Source: UBA2365 sp964594045 (GTDB lineage Bacteria > Bacteroidota > Bacteroidia > Chitinophagales > Saprospiraceae). Taken from it: a stretch of 64,000 nt of DNA. Position numbers and translations under genes: made by a program. The stretch covers positions 34,576 to 98,575 of the forward strand of contig CAZQKR010000014.1 in the NCBI GenBank assembly GCA_964594045.1, written 5' to 3'. The notes under the pieces were generated by a model. The model saw only the letters and a program-made list of their open reading frames with translations, had not been told where the DNA came from and did no database searches. Below are positions 8,886 through 18,014 of this stretch, piece after piece. Each line of letters begins with the position of its first letter. Positions within the stretch are counted from its first letter, which is position 1.

Positions 8886-10385
8886 ATGAGCAGGTATATA
8901 TTGATTTCCTGTGTGAGTTGCCTGTTAATGCTTCAATCCATCACAGGGCAACATTTATACGATGCTGTCAGGAACCCTAAACCTTCTGATTTTGTACCGG
9001 CAGTTAAATTTTTGTCATCACCTGAACTGGAAGGCCGGATGACAGGTGAAACAGGCAATAAAATGGCTGCGTTGTACATCGCAGCCACAATGAGGCAACT
9101 GAAACTAAAGCCCTACATTCGTTCAACCGGGAAATCCTCAGAAGTCTCTGATCATTTTCAGGAATTCCTTTTGGATAGGATCAGCCGGCAAAACACTCTT
9201 TTGGTTTTTAAAGGGACAAATACCACTGAAAGCGATACATTTGAGATCAACAAAGATTTTTTTACTGCACCGTTTTACAGTGACTTTTACATCACCGGAA
9301 ATCCTTTTATCTCATTTATTAATGAACCTCAATCGTTCAAAGACAGCTTAATTCCCGGAGAAAAAACTGAGTTGGACGCTCAAACAGGTTTAAAAGAGGA
9401 CAAAAACATCCGTTTTGCATCCATTATGGTTTACAGAGATACGCAGGAATCCTCAGATCCGGACAATTCAACAGTTCGTCAGGAAGACCTGGAAGCCGTT
9501 ATCCTGCTCAGAACGGAAGAATGGCAGGGCGATGAATGGTATTTGACCAGGGATCAGGAAACTGAATTCTGCCAAAATCATCCCGGCCCGGACCCGCTTG
9601 TCAAAACTTTCTTTTTCAACAGGAATGCCAGTCAAAAGATCATTGATCTATATCTGGAAGATTCCATTGAGGATGAAGACAATAAACGCGGCAACCTGGT
9701 AAAAGGATTGCAGATATGGATCAAGGGAGATACGATCTCAGAACCGGTTGAAGCCCGGAATGTGATCGGAGTTTTGGAGGGTATTGATACCACGAGAACA
9801 CTCATCATCGGAGCCCATTATGACCACCTTGGTAAGGATGGAGATCTTATTTATTACGGTGCTGATGACAATGCATCCGGGGTGGCAGGAGTGTTGTCCC
9901 TGGCCAAAATGTGGCAGCAAAGCGGTGAAAAACCACCTTTCAATCTGATATTTGCCTGTTGGGCCGCAGAGGAAACGGGCAAACTGGGCAGCGGTTATTT
10001 TGTAAATGAAGGGATCTGCCCGGATCAGACTTTGTTGTATATCAATATGGATATGATCTCCAGATCCGATCCGGTGGATACATTGACCGAAATACTGAGC
10101 ATCGGATACCGTGCTCAGGACATACATTTGAAGCAACTTTGTTCGGGTCTCAATGACCAACTTCCGCGGCCTTTTAAGCTGGACCTTTGGGAAGTAGACG
10201 GGCATTCCGGCAGCGATTATGCACCTTTCGTAAGTAAGGGAATTCCTGTGCTCAGTTTTTTCTCCGGTTACCACACGGATTACCATACACCAGGGGACAC
10301 ATTTGAAAAGATTGATACCGAAAAAATGGAGCGAATTCTCCATTTGATCAACGACCTCATCAAATCAATCCTGTTGCAATCATAA
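8886..10385 (+). CDS. M28 family zinc aminopeptidase, exported
   Basis: 499 residues with a signal peptide ending near ITGQ. The M28 metal ligands are all present: His311 in GAHYDHLG, Asp327/328 in GADDNASG, the Glu362-Glu363 pair in WAAEETG, Asp in INMDMIS, and the final His in YHTDYHTPGD. The N-terminal 280 residues carry the usual PA-like/lid insert. The family releases N-terminal amino acids or acts on dipeptides in the periplasm or outside. It starts two bases after the iadA stop, so it is probably part of the same operon and completes peptide breakdown there. The inserted acidic region (about 255-265, EDSIEDEDNKRG) is unremarkable. The next gene is convergent. Confidence 0.92.
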   Translation: MSRYILISCVSCLLMLQSITGQHLYDAVRNPKPSDFVPAVKFLSSPELEGRMTGETGNKMAALYIAATMRQLKLKPYIRSTGKSSEVSDHFQEFLLDRISRQNTLLVFKGTNTTESDTFEINKDFFTAPFYSDFYITGNPFISFINEPQSFKDSLIPGEKTELDAQTGLKEDKNIRFASIMVYRDTQESSDPDNSTVRQEDLEAVILLRTEEWQGDEWYLTRDQETEFCQNHPGPDPLVKTFFFNRNASQKIIDLYLEDSIEDEDNKRGNLVKGLQIWIKGDTISEPVEARNVIGVLEGIDTTRTLIIGAHYDHLGKDGDLIYYGADDNASGVAGVLSLAKMWQQSGEKPPFNLIFACWAAEETGKLGSGYFVNEGICPDQTLLYINMDMISRSDPVDTLTEILSIGYRAQDIHLKQLCSGLNDQLPRPFKLDLWEVDGHSGSDYAPFVSKGIPVLSFFSGYHTDYHTPGDTFEKIDTEKMERILHLINDLIKSILLQS

Positions 10386-10443
10386 ACCAAAGGTATACAG
10401 ATGTTGCTGAAAGCACAATTTTTTCAACTTACCATCAGTTGAT

Positions 10444-12393
10444 TTATTCTTTGATCATGACTGTTTTTTTCTGTAAAGTTCCCTTTTCAGTTGCCATTTG
10501 ATATATAAAAACCCTGCTACTGCACAGGTCATCAAGATCTGAATTGCGCCATACCACGCTGTGCCAGCCCCGATCAAATTTTTTATCAGCCAATGTGCAG
10601 ATCTTATCACCTGTCAGATCGTAGATGTTAAGACAAGTGTGCATTTGTTCCGGAACAAAAAACACAATTGTAGTACTTTCACTAAAAGGATTGGGATAAT
10701 TCTGATTTAAAATAAAATCCGGAACAGCGGAATTTTTATTGGGATCTTTTGAAGATAATTCAACGACTGATCTCAATCGAACGGGTTCAATTGTCCACAA
10801 TTGAAGGCCGCTCAGCCAGTCCATATTTGTAGGAGTGACATGATCACTGCTATCCGATTGAGCTGTTTCTACCGGTAAATAAGATATCGGCATGATGGAA
10901 GATGGCCAGATGTATAATTTACCTGAATAATAGCCTTGTTGAAGACGTATAAAAAGGCTGCACATTCCGCTCAGAAATTCTGCGGCATTTGCATGCATGG
11001 GTGACGATGAGAGGTCAGGTATTTCAACGATATATGGGATTGAGTCATTTTTCTGGATTGAATTTATTGCCTGAAGCATCTGACTATACGGAAATCCATC
11101 AGCCAAACGTGAATCAAAAGGTGGAATCAATTCGTTTCTGCCCAGCGGTGGCCATATAAACTCTGGTACTTTGACGGTAGCAGGCCAAACCCCGGTTGTA
11201 TGCCACTCAGCCAGTACTGTTTGGAGCGCTTTGAATAATGCTGCAAGCGAGGTGAAATGATCAGTGTATTTAACAAAAGCAGGTGGTCTGCCGTGCCATT
11301 CACTGAGTACATAAGTGCTTGCTGCAACAAGGTCTTCCATCGAAAATTCACAGGAATTCAATTCAATCAGGTCAGGAATATCACCAGTAGAAATGAATTG
11401 TGAGTGCGGGTTGTCCGGGAAAAATTCAGTGGTCAGGTATTCCAGGTAACTTTTTAATGTCTGGTCTCCAATGGGCGGGATCGTGAGATGAATGGCAAAC
11501 ATGTGTGGTATATTTCGTGGCAAAACGGATAGCACCTGTTCAAGCGTACCAATGTCCATCAAACCCTCCAACCAGGCTCCCGAACGGTTTTGAATGTAAA
11601 AATTCCCCATCATTTTGTAAACATAAATACCGGGTTCAGTTGAGAACATCCAATCACTCATCCACAGTTTCTCATATAGTGATGTTGTATAATATGAATG
11701 TGGATTTCCTGCCTGTCCGACAATTGGCACAATACTTCCGTATTTGTTTCTCAATACCTGACCGGCAGCAGGATTTAAAATTGACAGACATTCATTTACC
11801 ACCGGTTTTTTAAAATACTGTTGCATCAATTGAATACCGCCCAGCCTGTTCGTATCCAAATTACCACAAAATGTTGCTGTGATATTATCGAGCAAAGTAT
11901 CGCAATCACTCCAGTCATAATATGCTTTTTCCCATTTTTCATATGCTGTTATTGCTTCGCCAAGATCCATATCTTTTATCTTATCTGTCCTGATGTTGAT
12001 ATCCCATGTAGTGGGATGAAAATGATAACCAAGATTTTGTTGGCTGTTATTGAACCAAGTAAAAATGCTATCTGCCCCGGGATCTGAGGTACTGTCCATA
12101 TAGAGTATCACAGAAACAATAAAATCACTGAAGCACTGATCTGATTTGGCGTTATACTGGTCTAAAAGCTGCAGCTCAGTTTTGATGTTTTGTTTAAAGC
12201 GGCCAAATTTGGGAAAATTGAATTCGACCCTGCCAACATCTTCCTGATGATGGCTAATGTGAAAATAGACAGGTTGTTTCACATTATCAACCTGTGCATA
12301 CATTTTAAAGCTGGTTTGCAAAAAGATACACTCCAGCATGAATATCAATAAGATACCGGATCTTTTGGTTTTTATATGGCTGGTGATTTTCAT
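10444..12393 (-). CDS. secreted protein of unknown function with type IX sorting domain
   Basis: 649 residues from the ATG at 12393, giving a signal peptide (MKITSHIKTKRSG to YAQ); a start at 12414 would add seven residues. The last roughly 80 residues form a Por/T9SS domain: YPNPFSESTTIVFF, LNIYDLTGDKI, SRVFIYQM and a basic end. The body (about 40-560) is not recognised with certainty. HFHPTTWD and the alternating aromatic/acidic segments suggest an alpha/beta carbohydrate-active or deacetylase-like fold, but no catalytic triad can be defended. It converges with the M28 gene, 58 bp away. Surface-exposed or released protein. Confidence 0.75.
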   Translation of the reverse strand: MKITSHIKTKRSGILLIFMLECIFLQTSFKMYAQVDNVKQPVYFHISHHQEDVGRVEFNFPKFGRFKQNIKTELQLLDQYNAKSDQCFSDFIVSVILYMDSTSDPGADSIFTWFNNSQQNLGYHFHPTTWDINIRTDKIKDMDLGEAITAYEKWEKAYYDWSDCDTLLDNITATFCGNLDTNRLGGIQLMQQYFKKPVVNECLSILNPAAGQVLRNKYGSIVPIVGQAGNPHSYYTTSLYEKLWMSDWMFSTEPGIYVYKMMGNFYIQNRSGAWLEGLMDIGTLEQVLSVLPRNIPHMFAIHLTIPPIGDQTLKSYLEYLTTEFFPDNPHSQFISTGDIPDLIELNSCEFSMEDLVAASTYVLSEWHGRPPAFVKYTDHFTSLAALFKALQTVLAEWHTTGVWPATVKVPEFIWPPLGRNELIPPFDSRLADGFPYSQMLQAINSIQKNDSIPYIVEIPDLSSSPMHANAAEFLSGMCSLFIRLQQGYYSGKLYIWPSSIMPISYLPVETAQSDSSDHVTPTNMDWLSGLQLWTIEPVRLRSVVELSSKDPNKNSAVPDFILNQNYPNPFSESTTIVFFVPEQMHTCLNIYDLTGDKICTLADKKFDRGWHSVVWRNSDLDDLCSSRVFIYQMATEKGTLQKKTVMIKE

Positions 12394-12451
12394 GTCTGCT
12401 ATGATTGTATACATTTATTGAATATCAATTAAGTCCATGAAAAGCCACTTT

Positions 12452-12459
12452 CAAAATTA
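12452..12459 (-). promoter_or_regulatory. candidate -7 box (TAATTTTG) for the T9SS protein gene
   Basis: TAATTTTG on the minus strand fits TAnnTTTG and lies about 60 bp before the ATG at 12393. The -33 TTTG is not evident. Confidence 0.35.
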
Positions 12460-12821
12460 CACTAAAATTTTAATAATATGTTGTTTTTTAATGGTTAAAA
12501 TTGACATTTGAAAAATTTATCATAGATTTCCATGCAGCAAAGCATAATTTTCCGGCAGGAGCTTTTTGGGGGTTGTACTTTTCTATTGGATACAATATAA
12601 CGTTCATCTTGATGAATAAATAATTACTTATCAAGGCATTATATGATTGGATAGAGAATAAAATCATGACCATTTTGAATTTCATTCCTTTTCAGGTCTG
12701 ATCATTAGTCACATTTTGACTACCGGATTGCGGATCAGGACCACAATAACAACCCGGTGAAAAGTCCAAAAAATCGAAAGTTGAGTATTTAACAAAAAAA
12801 AAATGAGTTCCAGATGCGTGT
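12460..12821. other. intergenic stretch with dispersed repeat copy 2
   Basis: Gene-free DNA between two minus-strand genes. Positions 12723-12757 resemble the repeat at 4631-4703 (GCGGATCAGGACC, AACAACCCGG). A 65-codon minus-strand frame at 12488-12685 has no motif, and its composition follows the local AT-rich DNA, so I do not call it. Confidence 0.45.
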
Positions 12822-15698
12822 TTACAACTTCAAAGACGTATTTTTTGCCTTGGCGATCAGGTCATCACCTTCCTGTTTCGCTTTTGCCAATAATTCATCT
12901 GCCTGTTTTTGTGCCAGTTGCATACCCTGATCAGCCTTCGTGTTCGCTTCCTGGCGTATTTTATCCGCACCGGCCTGCGCTTCCTTTCTGAACTTTCTGG
13001 CTGCTTCTTCTGCCGCAATTTTCGCAACGGGATTTGAACCTGCTTTGGTTACCAGTTCGGTTGCTTTTTTATCCGCTTCTGAGATGACTTTCAACGCGCT
13101 CTTTTCACCCAACTCCCTGATCTGCTGAGCCGCTTTGGATGCTTCATTCAATATTTTGTCCGCATTCACCCGGGCCGCTGCCATAAGAGCATCAGCTTTC
13201 TGCTGAGCCAGGGCCACCGCTTCATCACGTGCCTTGGTGTAAGTTTCCTCGATTTTTACCTTTGCCTGTTCCACCACATTGGTTTTCAGTTGCTCCACTT
13301 GTTTCCTGGCATCGATCTTCACAACCGGCTTTTTCAAAGTTCCCCCGATAAAGGCATCGAATCTGATCCGGTCGGGCACCTTCAGATTTACACCGTATTT
13401 TCCAGCTGAATTCACCAGGATCTGATTGGCCGTATTCACTGCATCCTTGCCCAATTCCTCCGAAGCCACATCAAAATTGATCAGATAATCCATGCTGCCG
13501 TCAAGACCCTGGTTTCCGCTGATCAACAGGTTAGTTTTCTGGTTTTTGACCACAAACGGCAGTACCTTGAACTTCCCGTCAATCATGATGATGTCCGCCT
13601 TAATGTCTTTCAGGGCAAGGTTCCTGAATTTATCTGATTTCACCGCGTCTGCGACCAGGCGAAAAACTTCCGATTTTTCGATTTCCAGGTGATTGGTCCT
13701 GAATTGGCAGGTGCCGGTCAAGGTGGACAGATCAGGTGTGATCAAATCCTCCATTTTCCCTTTAAAATCAAGAGTCAGGTTGAACAGCCCTTTGCTTTTT
13801 TGAGCGATAGGTGCCAGTTGCTGCATGGTATTGAATGTTCTGAAAGCTTCCCCAATGTCAATCTGATCCATGTTCATCCTGATCTGGACTTCCGGTTTAC
13901 TCAGGTCTTTTGTTGCGTAAATACCCGAGATATCCACCGATCCGTTCAGCATATTGACCCTGAGTTTATCCAGAAACAGTTTACCGTCTTTCAGTCTGAT
14001 ACTTCCCTGTGCATTTTGCACCTTGATGTCATCGTACAACAACTGACCCACCGTTGCCGTAAAACCCATATCCACATTGACCGGAAGATCGATGGAAAAA
14101 CTGTCCTTTTCGGTGGTTTTACCAGTTGAAGCATCAGTTGAACTAAAAGACATGATCTCATTGACATCCAATAGTTTGGAAGTCAGATTAAATGTCCCTT
14201 TGACAGGTTCATTCCTGAAGTAATAAGAAAGGTAATTGAACACTTTGCCTGTCACGGCAAAATCGCTTTTTCCCAGTTGCATGTTGAATTTGCTGACATC
14301 CAGGTATGCAGGTGTCACGGCAAGACTGAAAGAAGGAATGCTCAGATTAATTTTGTTATTCAATTCCCGGTACTTTATTCCTGAGCCCTTCACAAAACCT
14401 TTAGCATCAAAACGTTCATAATCCTTTCGTTCTATAGCGCTGAGCCTTCCTTTCAGCAAAACATCCGCATCGATCAGCCCCGCAATATTTTTACCTTCTA
14501 TGGGAAAAATGCCCGTGATCAGAGAAAGGTCAATTTTGCCCTTCAGCATACCATCCAAAGAAGGATCGGTGTCTATGTTAGCTACATGTAATTTCATATT
14601 GACCGGATTTCCCGCAAATGATCCGGAGAACTTCCGGAGATCTATCGTCATCCTGTCATCACCGGCACCGATATGATTGACCAGCACATCCAGTGATATA
14701 CCGTTGATCTTATCCGGCATGTCTTCGTAAGCGATTGTTCCGTTGTCCACTTTAAGACCAACTCCGATAAACGGGAATGATTTGTCGTTGTAGACGCCCT
14801 GTACTTTCCCTTCAAGGGACACATTTCCCTGGGCATTCAGTTTTTCGAAATCCTTTTTGTATAACGCTGGTATCAGGGAGAGCAAACCTTTGAAATCTGA
14901 TTTTCCGGAAGTAAACCCGAGATCCATTTCGATATCGTCAGGCATGGCAAAAAATCCATTCAGCACAAAGCTCATCTCATTCAGCCACAAAGTATTTTTC
15001 AAAAGCGTCAGTTTCCAGTTTGCAGCATCCGTCTGAATGTCAGCCAGCAGTTTAGCTTTTGCCTCCTTCAAAAACTCCATGCCTTCCATTTTAAAGGTCC
15101 AGCTCCCGAAAGAGGTGGCCGTTTCATACTTCTGATCTGTCCGGGATAAAGTTTTCAGGGTAAAATCCAGGTCATCCACTGTGGTGAAAATATCAGATTC
15201 CTGATCGTCATAGGTCACCTGTCCATCACGCAGCTCAAATTTCTTCAGTAAAAAAGCAAAACTGCTGTCCGCAGTATCCGGTTTTTCTTCCGATTCTTTA
15301 AATACATTCCAGTTGGCCCGTCCGTCTTTCAATACCTTAGCCTTGACTTCAGCTTGAATGAGGCTGACTTCTTCAATGACCAAAACATCCTTTGTCACAC
15401 TCCGGAGGTCGATCCGTACCCTGATCTTAGCTGCCTGCAACAAGGTATCCTTTGAAAAAGTGTCCAGCCCGGCCACAATCATATCATTCACAGTAAAATT
15501 CAAATCGGGAAAAGATCTGAACATGGAAAGGCTGAAACCTCCGAAATCCACCCTGGCATTGAGATTTTGATTGACTTCATCCTTGAATTTCCCGATGATC
15601 TCATCTTTGAAAAAATATGGTAATACCAGCAGTACTCCGGTAAATATGACCAGTGAAAGTGCTATCCATTTCAGTATTTTTACAATTTTTCTCTTCAT
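12822..15698 (-). CDS. AsmA-like inner-membrane-anchored periplasmic protein with long coiled-coil tail
   Basis: 958 residues. One N-terminal membrane helix (about residues 8-28, WIALSLVIFTGVLLVLPYFF) is followed by an AsmA-type N-terminal repeat (INARVDFGGFSLSMFRSFPDLNF-like start) and beta-rich repeats to about residue 800. AsmA-family proteins form long beta-groove bridges that move phospholipids to, or maintain, the outer membrane. From about residue 815 to the end there is an unusual roughly 140-residue Ala/Lys/Glu/Gln-rich helical region with heptads (AEEAARKFRKEAQAGADK, AQKQADELLAKAKQEGDD), predicted to be a coiled coil and absent from E. coli AsmA. The upstream gene encodes an outer-membrane protein 142 bp away on the same strand. 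Confidence 0.85.
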   Translation of the reverse strand: MKRKIVKILKWIALSLVIFTGVLLVLPYFFKDEIIGKFKDEVNQNLNARVDFGGFSLSMFRSFPDLNFTVNDMIVAGLDTFSKDTLLQAAKIRVRIDLRSVTKDVLVIEEVSLIQAEVKAKVLKDGRANWNVFKESEEKPDTADSSFAFLLKKFELRDGQVTYDDQESDIFTTVDDLDFTLKTLSRTDQKYETATSFGSWTFKMEGMEFLKEAKAKLLADIQTDAANWKLTLLKNTLWLNEMSFVLNGFFAMPDDIEMDLGFTSGKSDFKGLLSLIPALYKKDFEKLNAQGNVSLEGKVQGVYNDKSFPFIGVGLKVDNGTIAYEDMPDKINGISLDVLVNHIGAGDDRMTIDLRKFSGSFAGNPVNMKLHVANIDTDPSLDGMLKGKIDLSLITGIFPIEGKNIAGLIDADVLLKGRLSAIERKDYERFDAKGFVKGSGIKYRELNNKINLSIPSFSLAVTPAYLDVSKFNMQLGKSDFAVTGKVFNYLSYYFRNEPVKGTFNLTSKLLDVNEIMSFSSTDASTGKTTEKDSFSIDLPVNVDMGFTATVGQLLYDDIKVQNAQGSIRLKDGKLFLDKLRVNMLNGSVDISGIYATKDLSKPEVQIRMNMDQIDIGEAFRTFNTMQQLAPIAQKSKGLFNLTLDFKGKMEDLITPDLSTLTGTCQFRTNHLEIEKSEVFRLVADAVKSDKFRNLALKDIKADIIMIDGKFKVLPFVVKNQKTNLLISGNQGLDGSMDYLINFDVASEELGKDAVNTANQILVNSAGKYGVNLKVPDRIRFDAFIGGTLKKPVVKIDARKQVEQLKTNVVEQAKVKIEETYTKARDEAVALAQQKADALMAAARVNADKILNEASKAAQQIRELGEKSALKVISEADKKATELVTKAGSNPVAKIAAEEAARKFRKEAQAGADKIRQEANTKADQGMQLAQKQADELLAKAKQEGDDLIAKAKNTSLKL

Positions 15699-15840
15699 AT
15701 CCGGAATATCAGATTTTTTTAATCTTTAACGCATAACGTTGACTTCCACAAAATTGAGGCACACCGGGTTTATTTTATAACAAAAAATTTCATTGCCCGG
15801 CAGCAGGTGATCTGAATGTCAGGATCATCCATTCAGCCGG

Positions 15841-17496
15841 TTACTGAATACCGGTTCTGATACCAAAAATAAACCCATGTGTTTTCCCCCTGAACAATTC
15901 CGGTGTATAGATCTGTTCATCTTCACCTTCATGATCCTGGTACTCGTATGCTAACCTCAATGATGCATTCTGCAGAATTTCATAATGTACACCGCAACCG
16001 ATGTTCTGAAAGGTCCATCTGACTTCCTTCAAAAAAGGATCAGTGATGGCAATATTTCCATTGTCGTAGCCATATTCATTTCCTTTGCGCGCATAAGTGT
16101 AATTGACATGCAGGTGCAGCCGGTTGACTGGTTTATAATGGACACCAACGTAATACTCTTCAGCATTGTCACGCAAATAATGACCCATATTGAAACCGCT
16201 GGACTCAAAATTGGTGGTCTGGATATAATGTTGATAGACATGAGGTCTTGTCCGTGTATATTCAGCCACGACGGATAGTCCAGGAATAAAAGGTGTCTGG
16301 TGTTTCAAACCGGTTTTGAGGCTCCAGAAATTATGTTTACCCGGTTCCACTATACGCATGATCTTCAGTTCGTCGATGAACAACGAACCGTAAAAATGAA
16401 AATATTTCAGTTTAAAAACGCTCAGATTCAGGAACATCTGTGAGTTCTGCCCAATATTCCTCCCCACCCCGTCCGTTGAATTCAACCAGTGATCGACAGA
16501 CTTGTAAAACAAAAACGGGATCAGGTATCCGGGATGCGGATTGATGTCGCTGTAGATCACTGAATTGCCGAATGAAAAGTAAACATCTTTTACAGGCTGG
16601 ACCGTGTACATATTGGCAGCAATGTATTTGGGCCGCATGACATCGCGCTGATTGCCATTGGGTGTAAAATAGGTACGCGATGAATCCACCATATTGGAGA
16701 CCAGCCAACCGTGCAAATAATTGAATTCGAACCAGGAAACAGGTTTTAACTGCAAGGTGATCTGCGCAAAGGAAGGTGCCTTGTCTGACAAAATATTTGC
16801 ACCGTGATAATTTGTTCCCCAATTGACATGGTCCTTGATCAAACCGACACTTCCTTTTTTCCAGTGATAGATCAGTCCGCCCCTCATTTCGCTGTATTCA
16901 CCACCGAATGCTCCGTTCTTATAATTGCCCCCGGTCCTGAGATTGAGATATGCCTTTCGGGCAAGGTAATCCTTATCGGTATTGTCTCTCAGGCTTGCAT
17001 AGGCACTGAGATGTTCACCAAAATGAGCTCTGAAGGAAGCGCCACCCCATTGATGGTAGGATATCTTGTCACCGATATACATCAGGTCCAGTCCCCAAAT
17101 GGGTTCAACGGCCATTTGAAAAGACGTATCCTGATAAAACATTCCCGGTGGGTTCAAAGAAGGTTTATAGGTTTTGAAAGTATTTTTCCACAAACCCGTG
17201 TCTTTATCCGGTTTAACAGCGCTGCTGGTCAATGCAAAATACTGATAAAACCTGTCAAGTGCCTTTCGTTGCCTGTTGTCCAATTCTTCTTCACGGGTTC
17301 TAATATCCTGCAGGCAGTTAAAAATAAATTTGTCAGAGTAGGGTTTGACAGCAGTGTTCAGGGATATCAATTTGTGCATTGCCATCTCGTCCAGAAAATC
17401 ATAAATGTCCTGTGTGGACACATGCAAGGGATTCCCTTGTCCGGACAGTCTGAAAGCCAGTAAAATATGTATCGCAAAGAGAAATGTCATTTTCAT
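15841..17496 (-). CDS. Wzi-like capsule assembly outer-membrane beta-barrel protein
   Basis: 551 residues with a signal peptide ending near LSGQ. The N-terminal helical part (YDFLDEMAMHKLISLN, then a motif-rich stretch to about 95) is typical of the Bacteroidota capsule-assembly Wzi family. It is followed by about 18 amphipathic beta-strands with aromatic girdles (WGLDLMYIGDK, EYSEMRGGLIYHW, INPHPGYLIPFLFYKS) and ends on a barrel strand (GKTHGFIFGIRTGIQ). Wzi-type proteins bind surface polysaccharide at the outer membrane. No capsule genes are adjacent; an AsmA-like gene follows on the same strand. The function is inferred from family resemblance only. Confidence 0.8.
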   Translation of the reverse strand: MKMTFLFAIHILLAFRLSGQGNPLHVSTQDIYDFLDEMAMHKLISLNTAVKPYSDKFIFNCLQDIRTREEELDNRQRKALDRFYQYFALTSSAVKPDKDTGLWKNTFKTYKPSLNPPGMFYQDTSFQMAVEPIWGLDLMYIGDKISYHQWGGASFRAHFGEHLSAYASLRDNTDKDYLARKAYLNLRTGGNYKNGAFGGEYSEMRGGLIYHWKKGSVGLIKDHVNWGTNYHGANILSDKAPSFAQITLQLKPVSWFEFNYLHGWLVSNMVDSSRTYFTPNGNQRDVMRPKYIAANMYTVQPVKDVYFSFGNSVIYSDINPHPGYLIPFLFYKSVDHWLNSTDGVGRNIGQNSQMFLNLSVFKLKYFHFYGSLFIDELKIMRIVEPGKHNFWSLKTGLKHQTPFIPGLSVVAEYTRTRPHVYQHYIQTTNFESSGFNMGHYLRDNAEEYYVGVHYKPVNRLHLHVNYTYARKGNEYGYDNGNIAITDPFLKEVRWTFQNIGCGVHYEILQNASLRLAYEYQDHEGEDEQIYTPELFRGKTHGFIFGIRTGIQ

Positions 17497-17948
17497 AAGC
17501 AGGTTTTTTATTTATTGATCCGGCCATCCTGGACTTTGTTGACCAACTATTTAATTGATTGGAACAGTGCTGACCTGAAAGTTTTCCTGATCCCGTCCGA
17601 CCGGATCAAAACTCAGCCAAAATTTATTTTTTAATGTCCAAGGTAAATACCAGGAGGCAAAAAAAAATATAAAAGTAAAATAGTTTGGCTGAATACAGCC
17701 ATCTGTTTTAATTTTTAACTTCATGCCCATAACAGTCCGATCATGAAAATTGAAGATGAACTTGCTCAATTATGGGTTTTAGACAACAGGCAGGATTGTA
17801 ATAATTACCAGGTCCAATACTTATCCTTAACTTAAGAATCCTCATGTTTTCGCCTTTTTTACCCTAAAAAACGAATAAAATGCAGGTTTTTTCCTCAATA
17901 TTAATTTATAGAACTGTTCTAAACTACCGTGACAGCCTGATCAGAACT
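17497..17948. other. divergent intergenic region
   Basis: Between the Wzi-like gene (minus) and the propeller operon (plus). No gene is supported; the 72-codon minus frame at 17551-17769 lacks motifs. The only clear element is the promoter listed next. Confidence 0.5.
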
Positions 17949-17979
17949 TTTGTGATTACAGCAAAAATCCTTACATTTG
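17949..17979 (+). promoter_or_regulatory. Bacteroidota housekeeping promoter for the propeller/redox operon
   Basis: TTTG at 17949-17952, a 19-base spacer, and TACATTTG at 17972-17979 match the TTTG-N19-TAnnTTTG consensus of the primary sigma factor exactly. A transcript would start near 17986, giving a leader of about 29 bases before the ATG at 18015. This supports 18015, not the in-frame codon at 17880, as the true start, because the promoter lies inside the longer version. Confidence 0.75.
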
Positions 17980-18014
17980 ACGCAATAAGAAGAAAATTAA
18001 CGAATCATTTTTGT

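Noticed and set aside
12488..12685. 65-codon minus-strand gene
   Set aside because: AT-driven composition, no motif, and it lies in a repeat-containing gap.
17551..17769. 72-codon minus-strand gene
   Set aside because: No recognisable features, no promoter, and its amino acids reflect AT-rich DNA.
17880..18014. N-terminal extension of propeller 1
   Set aside because: The in-frame extension contains the promoter and lacks signal-peptide character; the ATG at 18015 gives a normal signal peptide.
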